From Leptospiraceae bacterium (GTDB lineage Bacteria; Spirochaetota; Leptospiria; Leptospirales; Leptospiraceae), in assembly GCA_024233835.1 (NCBI GenBank), contig JACKPC010000003.1:32501-96500 (forward strand): a stretch of 64,000 bases of DNA, written 5' to 3'. Under the pieces are notes generated by a model, which saw only the letters and a list, made by a program, of their open reading frames with translations, made no database searches and was not told the DNA's origin. Both the position numbers and the translations under genes were made by a program. Positions 6,569 to 16,539 of this stretch are shown piece after piece; the first letter of the stretch is position 1, and each line of letters opens with the position of its first letter.

Positions 6569-8530
6569 TTATTTCGAGATAAAATGAAGAATTACCCTTC
6601 TATCCTCTTTATTTCGAAGCGGATTTGCGAGGGATGTAGCATAACTCTCTCCCCAATTCTTTAGGAGAATTTTATCAGCAGTAACTCCCTGTTTTACAAG
6701 ATAATCTTTTACAAGCCTCGTACGCTTTATGGAAAGCTTACTATTAAACTCATAAGTACCTTCTGCGTCGGTAAAACCTTCCACAAAAATTCCCCGAATT
6801 TTCGCTTTTCCTATGGCTTTTATTTGCTTCCGGATGATTCTTTTCTGCTCTGCTCTCAAAACAAAATTTCCTCTTCCGTATTTCAAATTCACAGAACTCT
6901 GTTTATGGGAAGCATCATACACCACCTCTAAATTTCCATCCCCTGCTTCATCTGTACCGAACTCCAGTTCATACTGCACAGAGGCACCTCCGTCGAGATT
7001 TTTCTCTTTCCAATAAAAAGCCACCGAGCTATCCCGAATCATTTTTCCATTCCTGGCTGCTGACCAGCCGGAAGAGTATAAATCCGCCCAGTTTCCTACA
7101 TGCAAAGCAGCCGGCTTTTCCCCCTTAAAAGAAAGAAACGACATCGGTGATCCTTTTTTTAAGCTTTTAAAATGAATCTTACCCTCCAGACTTTTCCCGT
7201 TCAGGGTTAAGGATTTCTTAATAGGTGTTTTGCCTGTGTATAGGAAACTGGTATCACTACCGGCCTGCATTAAATCAAAAAGGATATACAGTCCGGTTCT
7301 AAGAGGTTCCGCTCCCGTGTTTTGGATGGAATACTTTATTTTTACCGATTTTCCGGATTCGGAACCGGAAGGGAGAATTTCCTGTTTTACGAACAGATCT
7401 CCAAAACGATAAACTGTTTCGGAACCTCCTGACTCTTTACCGGTTTGAGGTTTACTGCTAAAACTGGAAACCCTACAACTTCCAGCTGTATAATTACCTG
7501 CGTAATGCTTGTCGGAGCGAACAATAAAATGAGATGTAGAAACCGGGAAAGGATAACCGAATAAAAGACTTTTTCCTCCTATCCCGATGGAAAAACGTCC
7601 GGATTCCTCCCCTTTACTGACTTTTTTCCCTGATTTACAGGAATCCGATTCTAAAGTAACACCTTCCGGTAAAGCGAAAGCTGATTCTTTTGCTTCAGAA
7701 CCACCTTCTGTTGTAGAACGATCCTTGCTCTCATCATTTATTACAACATCCTCTTTTACTTCCTTTACTTCCTTTACTTCTTCAGTGCCGGAAGCTTTTT
7801 CCAGGAGTTTTACGACTTCTTTTTGTTTGGTATCATCTTTGAACTGATCTACCCAGGGCTTAGCTTCTTCTTTGGGTAGTCCGAGTTCGTTAATTAAGAG
7901 CTTTCCTACTGTATAGTTTTCCGGTTTTTCGAGATTTGCCTTAGCTACCTCTACCGCACTTTTCCCATCTTTTGTTTTTAAATCGGGGTGCTCTTTTAAA
8001 ACTTTTTTAACAAGTTCCGGATCACTCGTTTCAATGCTGGATTCGAGGGGAGTTTTTCCATCTACCGTTTTCTCATTTACTTTGTGTTCTTTAAGTATCG
8101 GCTCCAGCTTCCTCTCTACGAGTTTCTCTTCTTCTACTTCTTTCTTCTTCTCTTTTTCAATGTAGTTTTTGACGTAGGTGATTTCCTTGAAAAAAGGAGG
8201 AAAGGAATCTTTACCACAGGCCTGGTCATATTCCTGAATATATAATTTCAATTCCTGAGCATCATTGATTTCTTTTGCCGCTACTGCATGGCTTAATCTG
8301 GCAGAAATAGGCTGACCATTATGGTCTAAAAAGGCTACATACTCGATTTTTTCGACCGGATGCTTGTATATGGCCTTTTTGGGGATTATACTCTGTTCCA
8401 GGGCTCCAAAATTCGGGCAAACCCCGGTCATTGCATTTTTTAAAGCCGCTTTCATAAGGGACTGACAACTAAAAGAAAAAAGTAAACCTATAGCTAGGGA
8501 TAATTTAAGTTTATACATTTTTGGTACCAT
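6569..8530 (-). CDS. large lipoprotein with ankyrin-like repeats and C-terminal OmpA domain
   Basis: A 653-residue protein. The signal peptide ends in LFSFSC (Cys22, or Cys18 if the ATG at 8518 is used; neither start has a clear ribosome site). Residues about 115-145 are highly charged and probably helical. About 150-215 has ankyrin-like units (DGKTPLESSIETSDPELVKK, then KDGKSAVEVAKAN). A Ser/Gly-rich beta region follows. The last 110 residues are an OmpA-type peptidoglycan-binding domain: IFVEGFTDAEGTYEFNSKLS, IKRTRLVKDYL, with the Asp and Arg that contact diaminopimelate. It should tether the outer membrane to the wall, with the ankyrin part as a protein-binding arm in the periplasm. Ankyrin plus OmpA in one lipoprotein is an uncommon mix. 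Confidence 0.75.
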   Translation of the reverse strand: MVPKMYKLKLSLAIGLLFSFSCQSLMKAALKNAMTGVCPNFGALEQSIIPKKAIYKHPVEKIEYVAFLDHNGQPISARLSHAVAAKEINDAQELKLYIQEYDQACGKDSFPPFFKEITYVKNYIEKEKKKEVEEEKLVERKLEPILKEHKVNEKTVDGKTPLESSIETSDPELVKKVLKEHPDLKTKDGKSAVEVAKANLEKPENYTVGKLLINELGLPKEEAKPWVDQFKDDTKQKEVVKLLEKASGTEEVKEVKEVKEDVVINDESKDRSTTEGGSEAKESAFALPEGVTLESDSCKSGKKVSKGEESGRFSIGIGGKSLLFGYPFPVSTSHFIVRSDKHYAGNYTAGSCRVSSFSSKPQTGKESGGSETVYRFGDLFVKQEILPSGSESGKSVKIKYSIQNTGAEPLRTGLYILFDLMQAGSDTSFLYTGKTPIKKSLTLNGKSLEGKIHFKSLKKGSPMSFLSFKGEKPAALHVGNWADLYSSGWSAARNGKMIRDSSVAFYWKEKNLDGGASVQYELEFGTDEAGDGNLEVVYDASHKQSSVNLKYGRGNFVLRAEQKRIIRKQIKAIGKAKIRGIFVEGFTDAEGTYEFNSKLSIKRTRLVKDYLVKQGVTADKILLKNWGESYATSLANPLRNKEDRRVILHFISK

Positions 8531-8569
8531 ATATTTAGAATTAGAAGCTAAGAGATAATATGCAATCTC

Positions 8570-8908
8570 TCATTTTGAGAAAGACTTCAAGGCCTCTTCT
8601 AAAGTATCGTATATTTCAACAGCTTCCATGAAATTAGACCATCGAAATATTTTTTTTATTTTTTCTGAGAGATTAATAAATTTTAAATTATAATTAAACT
8701 GTTTTTGATGGGAATATTCGCCAACAAGCACACTCAAGCCGGAAGAGTCTATATAAGAAACATTCTCAAAATTAAAAATAATTTTGTTTTTTTTTGAACT
8801 ATGTAAAGTTTTCAGCTGTTTACGTAAGAAGGGTGCTGAATATAAATCAATATCTTTACTCAGTGTTACAACCGTTATATCTTTATATTCCTGCAGTTGT
8901 ATATCCAT
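8570..8908 (-). CDS. STAS-domain anti-anti-sigma-like protein
   Basis: A 112-residue single STAS domain with an AGGA site before its ATG. The signature NVSYIDSSGLSVLVGEY places the phosphorylatable Ser at residue 55-56, as in SpoIIAA and RsbV. Family members switch partners: unphosphorylated they bind an anti-sigma kinase, and they are reactivated by PP2C/SpoIIE phosphatases. No anti-sigma kinase gene lies beside it. The SpoIIE-domain protein at 31491-36707 could be a partner, which is inference. The hybrid histidine kinase starts 196 bases away on the other strand, so the two may share a control region. Confidence 0.85.
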   Translation of the reverse strand: MDIQLQEYKDITVVTLSKDIDLYSAPFLRKQLKTLHSSKKNKIIFNFENVSYIDSSGLSVLVGEYSHQKQFNYNLKFINLSEKIKKIFRWSNFMEAVEIYDTLEEALKSFSK

Positions 8909-9104
8909 TGTAATCCTATAAACCCAAATGCACCCAAAAGCTCATCTACAGGCAATTTCTTCTGGTTAGTTTCAGGTGTTTAACTGTTTATTTTGAAGAA
9001 TCTCCTGAAGCAGGTAAAAAAAACCGCTTGAAATACTTTTTTTATTGTATCGTTAAAAGTTCAACAGAAAAAATACCTAATAAGGGGTTAATTCTTATAA
9101 TTTT

Positions 9105-12100
9105 ATGGAGCATAATTCAGAAAATACGCAGGAATCTATAGATGAATCAATTTTTCAAAGTTTAAAATCTACCTTAGAACAATTTCAAATTATCATTCAG
9201 GTAGATGCTTATTCTTTTATTATTCAGATTGATTCTAAGATTCAATATATAGATTCTACCATCAATTTTAGCAAAAAACAGCAGACTCGATTCCTCGAAG
9301 GTCTTCAAGAGGAAAATATAAGTAAGCTCTTAAAAAAGTCTAATTTTTTTTGCTGGAATAAAGACGACAAAACAAATCCTTTTATGCCCTATTTACCGGA
9401 ATCCCTGCAATTTCAATCTTATTGTCTCATCCACCTTATAGAGAAAAAATTTGTTATTTCTCTATTGTTCTTTTCTAATAAAATCAATTTTTTTAAAAAC
9501 AAAGAAAGTTACTTATATCTTTTTATTAATTCCTTACGAGTAAAATTTTTAGAAAAAGAAAAATTAGATAAAGAGAAAAATATTCAGTCTCTGGAAAAAA
9601 GACTAAGGGAAGAAATCTCTAAACGGGAAAGTCTGACACAGGAACTAAAGCAAGAAATTACGTTTCATGATAAATCGGTAAAAGCATTAAACGAAAAAGA
9701 AGCTATTTACAAAATCATCTTCGATAAGAATACCGCTATAAAATTATTAGTAGAACAGGATACCGGCCATATTATTGATGCTAATTTGGCAGCAGAACAT
9801 TTCTATAAGTATAGCATCCCCGAATTACAAAAAATGAATATCAAACAACTTGATATTTCTTCAAACCTGCCCTTATCTCATGTTTCCAGCAACAAAGAGG
9901 TATCAGAACAGGAATATATTACCTGTAAACACCGAATCAGAAATGGGGATATTAGGGATGTTGAAATCTATTACAGTCCGATGCAAATTCAAAACATTAG
10001 CTTTTTATATTGCATTATCCATGATATTACAGAAAAGAAAAAAGCAGAAGATGCTCTAAAAAGCTCAGAAAAAAGGTTTCGTACTATAATAGAAACAGCT
10101 AATGAAGGAATTATGCTGATAGATGAGAAAAGTATTATTCATGAGTGCAATCCCAAGTTAGGAGAAATCTTTGGTAGGGATATCAAAGACATTATCGGTA
10201 AAAGTATACTATCTTTTTTAAATTTCGACAACCAGAAAATTGTTCTGGAACAATTGCAGAAACGTAGAACCGGAAGACAGGCTCACTATGAGTTAACGAT
10301 TACCCAACCTTCAGGTATTCAATTACATTGTTCTGTAAATGCCTCTCCTCTTTACAATGAGGACAAAGATTTCTTAGGCTCCTTTGCTCTTATTACAGAC
10401 ATCACAAGTAGCAAACTAACTGAAAAAAAACTTCTACACAGTGAAAGAATGTTTCATAGTTATTTCGAGCTTTCTATCATCGGAATGGGAATCATTTCAT
10501 CTGAAGAAATTTGGCTTGAAGCTAATAAAAAGTTATGTTCTATGCTCGGTTATGAAAAAGAAGAATTATTAAAACTCAGTTGGAGAGACTTAACATTTCC
10601 AAGAGATTTAATCTTAGAAACTCCATATTACAACCGAATGATACAGGGCAAAATCGATGAATACAGTCTGGATAAACGCTTTATCTGTAAAGATGGAAAA
10701 ATTATTTTTACGATCATGTCCATAAGGTGTATAAGGGATATAAATGGAAAAATTGATTACCTAATTACTCAGATACTCGACATAACCGAAAGAAAAACTC
10801 TGGAAGAAAAATTTAAACAATTTATAGAATACTCCCCGGATCCTTTAATTATTATAAATCAGGATGGTATGATTAGCCTGGTTAACAACCAAACTGAAGA
10901 ACTATTTGGATACAAGCGAGAGGATATTCTCGGAAAACCTATAGACATTATCATTCCTCAAAGAATTAGGGAAAAACACAGACAATATGTGCAGTTCTAT
11001 TTTCAAAATCCAAGACCGAGAATGATGGGAAGCGGAAGAGAGCTCACTGCCTTACATAGCAAAGGTTTTGAATTTCCTGTTGAAGTCAGCCTTAACTATT
11101 TTAAGTCCAAAGACGAAACTCTTGTATTAAGTACAATTCGTGATATAACAGAAAGAAAGCAAGTCGAAGATAAACTTCGGGAAAGTGAATTTAAATTAAA
11201 AGAAGCTCAAAGCATTACCAATATCTGCAACTATGAATTTGATATCCGCACAGGAGAGGTAAAGTGGTCAGAACAGGCCTTCAAGATTTTTGATATAAAC
11301 GAAAAAGAAGAAATCCCTTCCCTAAAAGAAATTAATGCCTTTATCCATCCGGAGGACAGAACTCAGGTACAACAAAATATGGATATAGTAATTAATGAAA
11401 AACTTCCACTAAATCTGGAATACAGAATCATTACCCGAGAAAATAAGTTAAAATATATCCATAGTATGGGAACACCTATTATTGATGAAAAAAATCGATG
11501 TTCCGGAATTTTTGGCGTATTAATTGATATAACAGAACGTAAACTTTATGAAGAAAAACTCTTAACGAGATACAAGTCTGAAAAGTTTATATCCAGAATC
11601 TCATCAAACTTGATCAACATAAATCCCGAAGAATTTACAAAAGAAATTAGCCATGTATTTGAAGAGTTAGGGCAGCTTTTAAATGTTGACAGAATATACG
11701 TGTTCCTGTTTCAGGACTCAAATTCTTTTAGTTTAGAAAGCCACTGGAAAAATAAACACGCAAAAGCAATTCCAAATACTTTAGAATTTCCTAATAGTTT
11801 ATATAAAGAAATTCTTCTTATACTAAATAACCTGGAAATTATCAAAATCATTAATATGCAAAAAAAAATATTATCAGGAACCTTAAAACAATATTTTTTT
11901 CCTGATACAGTCTCTACAATACTCGTCCCCATGGTTGAAAAGAAAAGAGCTCTGGGCTTCTTAGGAATCGATACCGTCCAGGAGAAAAAAATTTGGGAAG
12001 AAGAAGATGTTGAGTTACTAAAAATTGTTGCCAGTGTTTTTGTAAATACTCTGTCCAGAACAAGAGTACAGGTAAAACTCAGGGAAAGTGAACAACTATT

Positions 12101-14666
12101 CCGAACTCTTGTGGAAAGTACACAGGATTACTCCATCATCATGTTAAACAACGATGGCTATATCAATAGCTGGAATACGGGAGCCGAAAAAATCAAAAAC
12201 TATAAATCTGAGGAAATATTAGGAAAGCATTTTTCCATATTTTATTTGCCGGAAGATACAAAAAATCGTGTTCCAGAAAAAGAATTAAAAACTGCAGAAA
12301 AAGAAAAACATTATGAAAATGAAGGCTGGAGGGTAAGAAAAGATGGAACCCGCTTCTGGGCTAACTCCATCATCACTCCTCTTTATGATTCAAATGGCCA
12401 TCTGAACGGTTTTTCAAACGTAACCCGTGATATTACCGAAAGGAAAAAATCGGAAGAGAGACTCAATGAACTGCTTCGAGAGCGAAACATTATTTTAGAG
12501 AACGTAGATGTGGGAATAGCTTTCTTGAAAAATAAGAAGTTTATCTGGGTCAATACGAAAATGGTAGAACTTTTTGGTTATCATATCGATGAAATTAAAA
12601 ATAAAGGTTCTGAAATTCTCTATCCGAGCCGTGAAAATATAATTCAATCCGGACGAGATCCCTACCAGGTTTTATTAGAAGAAAATATATTTAATAATGA
12701 AAGAATGATGAAGCGAAAAGATGGTTCTTTATTTTGGACACATACTATCTGGAAAAATGTAGATCCAAATGATTTTAGCCAGGGAACTATCTGGATCTTG
12801 GAGGATATAACAGAAAGGAAGCGTGTCGAAGATGAATTACGAGAAAGTGAACAAAGATTTCGAAACATGGCGGACAATGCACCCGTTCTTCTTTGGATGT
12901 CGGGTTCAGATGGAGGTGTAAATTATCTAAACAAAACCTGGCTCAGTTTTACAGGAAAAAGTTTTGCTGAAGAAAGCGGTTTTGGCTGGATGGAAGGATT
13001 ACATTCCGATGACTATAGCTTTCGAAAAAAAACCTTAGAAGAATCTTATGTTTCTCGTAAAAGCTTCCAGGTAGAATACAGACTTTTACATCGCTCCGGA
13101 AAATATCGCTGGTTGCTTGATAGTGGGGTTGCACGTTTTACCCCGAACGGAAGTTTTATTGGCTTTATAGGTTCCTGTTTGGACATTACAGATTTAAAAA
13201 ATTCGGAAAGAGAATTAATTCATGCCAAAGAAATTGCAGAGGAAGCAAATAAAGCCAAATCGATTTTCTTATCCAACATGACTCATGAATTGAGAACTCC
13301 TCTCAATGCTATTTTAGGATTTTCGCAAATACTAAAACGAGATGAAGAAATTTCTCCCAAGCATAAAGGTTTTATAGAGATGATGTACAATAGTGGGAAT
13401 CATCTCTTAACTATTATAAATGATATACTGGATCTTTCAAAAATCGAAGCCGGGCATATGGTTTTGGAAATGGAAGCATTTTCCATTCCGGAAGCTATTA
13501 AAGAAGTTATGAATATGTTCTACTATAAAGCCGGAGAAAAAGGTTTAAGTCTCCAGGCGGATATTGCAGAAGACCTACCTGATGAAGTAATTGCAGACGT
13601 TAAGCGAATTCGTCAGGTATTAATCAATCTGGTAGGAAACGCCGTGAAATTTACAAGTAAGGGTTCTATCGAACTCAGAGTAAAATACAGAAAACTACCC
13701 GGACAGGATGGAAACAAGTATATAGAGGCTTACTTTTATGTAATCGATACAGGACGGGGGATTCCGAATGAAGAAATAAAAAGAATCTTTCAACCCTTCC
13801 AACAGTCTTCTTCTCAACATTCTTCCGGTACCGGTCTTGGTTTATCCATATCTTCTAAACTGGTCAAGATGATGAAAGGAGATTTGAAAGTAGAAAGTAA
13901 ACTCGGTCAAGGAACCACCTTTTCCTTCTCTATTCCTCTTTTAGTAGGAGATACGCAGTATGGAATCATAAAAAAAGAACGCTATTCTCCTGTAATTGGT
14001 TTCAAAGGAGAGAAACGACCTAAAATCCTGATAGTAGATGATATATTAAATAATAGACAAACTTTGAGTATTCTTTTGAGTGATGTAGGATTCGAATGTA
14101 TCCAGGCTGAAAATGGTCAAGATGCTATAAAAGTTGTAGAAACAGAGAGACCGGATCTGGTTTTTATGGATTTAAAAATGCCTCTTTTAAGTGGCGAAGA
14201 AGCTACAAAAATCATTAGACAAACAGAATTTGGTAAAAGTCTTCCCATTATTGCTCTGACTGCCAGTGGTTTTAATCGAAAAGATGACTTTTTAAAAGAA
14301 AGTCAACTATCAGAATATCTCGTTAAACCATTTACAGAGGCTGAAGTGTTCAATTCTATCCAAAAATTTTTAGGTTTAGAGTATATTCGAAGATTAGATA
14401 ATACTGATAATCCGGGAAGAGGCTCCAAAGACATAGAAACCATCATGAAAGAAGCTCTCGATATGTTCCTATCCTTAGAAATAGAAACAAGAAAGGAACT
14501 TCAAAAAGCAATACGTTCTCAGGATAGAAAGGCGATTATTAATATCCTCGAAAATCTTCACTTCTCAGAATCCTTTCATGAAGAATCCAAGATGATTTTG
14601 ATTGATAAAGCAAAAAGTTATCAATACGCTTTTCTATTAGAACTTTCTAAAAAAATAACAAAATAA
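9105..14666 (+). CDS. multi-PAS hybrid histidine kinase with GAF and receiver domains
   Basis: A 1853-residue cytoplasmic sensor. After a divergent head and coiled coil (about residues 150-200) come eight PAS domains, marked by their closing D-I-T-E-R-K motifs near residues 305, 430, 557, 678, 808, 1107, 1235 and 1358. A GAF domain sits at about 825-990. The HisKA box is FLSNMTHELRTPLNA (His1394). The ATPase has LINLVGNAVKF (N box), VIDTGRGIP (G1) and GTGLGLSIS (G2). The receiver begins KILIVDD and its phospho-Asp is Asp1689 in VFMDLKMP, with the Lys in LVKPF. About 95 residues follow with no recognised domain. No membrane segment is visible, so signals are likely internal (redox, light or ligands through PAS/GAF). 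The output partner is unknown. Confidence 0.93.
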   Translation: MEHNSENTQESIDESIFQSLKSTLEQFQIIIQVDAYSFIIQIDSKIQYIDSTINFSKKQQTRFLEGLQEENISKLLKKSNFFCWNKDDKTNPFMPYLPESLQFQSYCLIHLIEKKFVISLLFFSNKINFFKNKESYLYLFINSLRVKFLEKEKLDKEKNIQSLEKRLREEISKRESLTQELKQEITFHDKSVKALNEKEAIYKIIFDKNTAIKLLVEQDTGHIIDANLAAEHFYKYSIPELQKMNIKQLDISSNLPLSHVSSNKEVSEQEYITCKHRIRNGDIRDVEIYYSPMQIQNISFLYCIIHDITEKKKAEDALKSSEKRFRTIIETANEGIMLIDEKSIIHECNPKLGEIFGRDIKDIIGKSILSFLNFDNQKIVLEQLQKRRTGRQAHYELTITQPSGIQLHCSVNASPLYNEDKDFLGSFALITDITSSKLTEKKLLHSERMFHSYFELSIIGMGIISSEEIWLEANKKLCSMLGYEKEELLKLSWRDLTFPRDLILETPYYNRMIQGKIDEYSLDKRFICKDGKIIFTIMSIRCIRDINGKIDYLITQILDITERKTLEEKFKQFIEYSPDPLIIINQDGMISLVNNQTEELFGYKREDILGKPIDIIIPQRIREKHRQYVQFYFQNPRPRMMGSGRELTALHSKGFEFPVEVSLNYFKSKDETLVLSTIRDITERKQVEDKLRESEFKLKEAQSITNICNYEFDIRTGEVKWSEQAFKIFDINEKEEIPSLKEINAFIHPEDRTQVQQNMDIVINEKLPLNLEYRIITRENKLKYIHSMGTPIIDEKNRCSGIFGVLIDITERKLYEEKLLTRYKSEKFISRISSNLININPEEFTKEISHVFEELGQLLNVDRIYVFLFQDSNSFSLESHWKNKHAKAIPNTLEFPNSLYKEILLILNNLEIIKIINMQKKILSGTLKQYFFPDTVSTILVPMVEKKRALGFLGIDTVQEKKIWEEEDVELLKIVASVFVNTLSRTRVQVKLRESEQLFRTLVESTQDYSIIMLNNDGYINSWNTGAEKIKNYKSEEILGKHFSIFYLPEDTKNRVPEKELKTAEKEKHYENEGWRVRKDGTRFWANSIITPLYDSNGHLNGFSNVTRDITERKKSEERLNELLRERNIILENVDVGIAFLKNKKFIWVNTKMVELFGYHIDEIKNKGSEILYPSRENIIQSGRDPYQVLLEENIFNNERMMKRKDGSLFWTHTIWKNVDPNDFSQGTIWILEDITERKRVEDELRESEQRFRNMADNAPVLLWMSGSDGGVNYLNKTWLSFTGKSFAEESGFGWMEGLHSDDYSFRKKTLEESYVSRKSFQVEYRLLHRSGKYRWLLDSGVARFTPNGSFIGFIGSCLDITDLKNSERELIHAKEIAEEANKAKSIFLSNMTHELRTPLNAILGFSQILKRDEEISPKHKGFIEMMYNSGNHLLTIINDILDLSKIEAGHMVLEMEAFSIPEAIKEVMNMFYYKAGEKGLSLQADIAEDLPDEVIADVKRIRQVLINLVGNAVKFTSKGSIELRVKYRKLPGQDGNKYIEAYFYVIDTGRGIPNEEIKRIFQPFQQSSSQHSSGTGLGLSISSKLVKMMKGDLKVESKLGQGTTFSFSIPLLVGDTQYGIIKKERYSPVIGFKGEKRPKILIVDDILNNRQTLSILLSDVGFECIQAENGQDAIKVVETERPDLVFMDLKMPLLSGEEATKIIRQTEFGKSLPIIALTASGFNRKDDFLKESQLSEYLVKPFTEAEVFNSIQKFLGLEYIRRLDNTDNPGRGSKDIETIMKEALDMFLSLEIETRKELQKAIRSQDRKAIINILENLHFSESFHEESKMILIDKAKSYQYAFLLELSKKITK

Positions 14667-14671
14667 TCAGC

Positions 14672-14703
14672 GGGCATTTGAGATTTATTCTAAATGCCTT
14701 TTT
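14672..14703. terminator. intrinsic terminator after the hybrid kinase
   Basis: GGCATTT (14673-14679) and AAATGCC (14692-14698) pair around a 12-base loop and are followed by TTTTT. It comes right after the kinase stop and touches the end of the convergent minus-strand gene, so it may serve both. Confidence 0.75.
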
Positions 14704-16438
14704 AGTCCCCTCGCAGTACAAGAACACGTTTCCCTTCAAATGCTATCCCGTATTTATGGATTGTTTTCACACCAAGCTCTTTTAGTTCTGTCTCATATTT
14801 TAGATTCTCTATCTGTTCAAGGGCAACATGGCAGGCCTGTTCAAGTGTTTCCTTGCGATTCTTCCGAACCCGCTTAAACTCAAGAATAGCTCCGGCTAAG
14901 GATGATTCTTTTGGTAAAAGTAGAATATCATAACGTCCATAGCCACTCTCCCTGTTGGACTTCAAACTGTGTGTTTCACTGTGTATTAATAGTCCGAGAA
15001 CAAAAGCATGGTAGACCTTTTCTGATTCTTCTTCAGGAACATCATAATAGCTGATGTATTTCAAAACGAAGTCCTGTAATATATCTTCAAAAACCTCACT
15101 ATCTCCTAATAGAATAGCTTTTATTAATAATGAAATGTTTATTACACCTATAGTATCCGTAAACCACTCAGAAACAAATTTCCTGTAAATTGTGCGAACT
15201 TCAAGGTTGGGAATCGTCAGAAGATACTCAACTTCATCACCCTCTCTTTCCGGTAAAATCTTTTCTACTACCTTGAGATAACCAGTGAAAAATAAAAAAC
15301 TCCACAGGGCTTCACTACTTCTGTTAATATCTGAAAAGGTTATATAACTATTTATACTTTTTTGAATAGGTTTATCTTCTAATAAACTTTCCAGCTCACT
15401 TTTCACCGCTTGTGAAGAGCGAGCCAATAGATGGTTGATAAGTGTATTACGAGAAGTGTTTATCCAGTAGGCCTGAAAGCCTTCCGAGTGCTTGTCTATA
15501 TAATTAATAATTGACCAGGGATTGTATATGTCCTGCTCCTTACCTATGACATAGCCATTATACCACTTCTTCACCTCAGAAAAACTATCCTCCAGATGAT
15601 AATCCTGTAAAAATTGTTTGACTTCTCCTTCAGTAAAACCAAATTTATTGGCATACTTATCACTTAACAGAGTAGCAATATCCGGGTTGTTCAAATCTGA
15701 AAAGATATTCTCCCTCGTAACTCGCAATATCCCTGTGATTACTGCTTTTTTTACATGCGTATTATCTTTAAGACCCTCTCCCAAAAAAGTCCTGAGAAAA
15801 TCGACAATCTCTTTATAAAATCCGTTTTCATAGGCTTCATGAACCGGCGTATCATATTCATCTATGAGTACTATTACTTCTCTTTCATAGTAGTGAGATA
15901 AATACAGGATTAGCTTTTGAAGTGCCTTTTTATACTTTGTACTACTGGCACTTACATCAACTATTTGTTGAAAATCTTTATTATCAATCCCCTTCAAAAA
16001 ATTTGTTTTTACCAGATAATCGTGATTTTTATATTCCTGAGCAATCGTTTCTTTTAAAAGTTCATAGCATTCCTGCCAGTTGCCGGCCTTCGCTCCTTTT
16101 AAATTGAGGAATATAACCGGGTAACTTCCCTGATGCTGCATATACTCATTTCCCTGCCTACTAATGGCCAAATCCTGAAATAATTTCCCATTATTTTGCG
16201 GGGACCTAACTTTCAACACACTCGGTGATTTCGGAATTTCTGCTTCAAAAAAATACTTGAGCATGGAAAGATTACAGGTCTTCCCAAAGCGTCTCGGCCT
16301 GGTGATAAGAGATATATCTGCTCCTGAGTCAAGGATTTCCTTAACCAGAAGGGTTTTATCAATATAATACTGACCCTCCTGGATGATTTTACCAAAATCA
16401 CTATTGCCTATCGGTATTTGTTTGAGTCTTCCGGTCAT
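14702..16438 (-). CDS. AAA-like ATPase with C-terminal PD-(D/E)XK nuclease-like domain (DUF1703 type)
   Basis: A 578-residue protein with a GGAG site before the ATG. The start IPIGNSDFGKIIQEGQYYID and the Walker A-like ITRPRRFGKTCNLSML (about residue 43) define the AAA-ATPase-like family (PF09820 type). The Walker B-like strand is EVIVLIDEYDTPVHEAY, followed by the sensor-like KKAVITGILRVTREN. The C-terminal 120 residues match the PDDEXK_9 type: the Asp in GYGRYDILLL, then AILEFKRVRK with the E-x-K. Such proteins are common, multi-copy and poorly understood in Bacteroidetes, spirochaetes and clostridia. Roles in mobile-element or stress biology are proposed, not proved. It stands alone, convergent with the kinase gene. 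Confidence 0.85.
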   Translation of the reverse strand: MTGRLKQIPIGNSDFGKIIQEGQYYIDKTLLVKEILDSGADISLITRPRRFGKTCNLSMLKYFFEAEIPKSPSVLKVRSPQNNGKLFQDLAISRQGNEYMQHQGSYPVIFLNLKGAKAGNWQECYELLKETIAQEYKNHDYLVKTNFLKGIDNKDFQQIVDVSASSTKYKKALQKLILYLSHYYEREVIVLIDEYDTPVHEAYENGFYKEIVDFLRTFLGEGLKDNTHVKKAVITGILRVTRENIFSDLNNPDIATLLSDKYANKFGFTEGEVKQFLQDYHLEDSFSEVKKWYNGYVIGKEQDIYNPWSIINYIDKHSEGFQAYWINTSRNTLINHLLARSSQAVKSELESLLEDKPIQKSINSYITFSDINRSSEALWSFLFFTGYLKVVEKILPEREGDEVEYLLTIPNLEVRTIYRKFVSEWFTDTIGVINISLLIKAILLGDSEVFEDILQDFVLKYISYYDVPEEESEKVYHAFVLGLLIHSETHSLKSNRESGYGRYDILLLPKESSLAGAILEFKRVRKNRKETLEQACHVALEQIENLKYETELKELGVKTIHKYGIAFEGKRVLVLRGD

Positions 16439-16539
16439 ATTTCTCCAAGAATAGCAAATCTCAAAAAGTTGTCTATTGAAAAAGCAAATAAAAAAGCTAG
16501 GAAATAAATATAAAACTTATTTCTTTTAGCATTCTTGTA

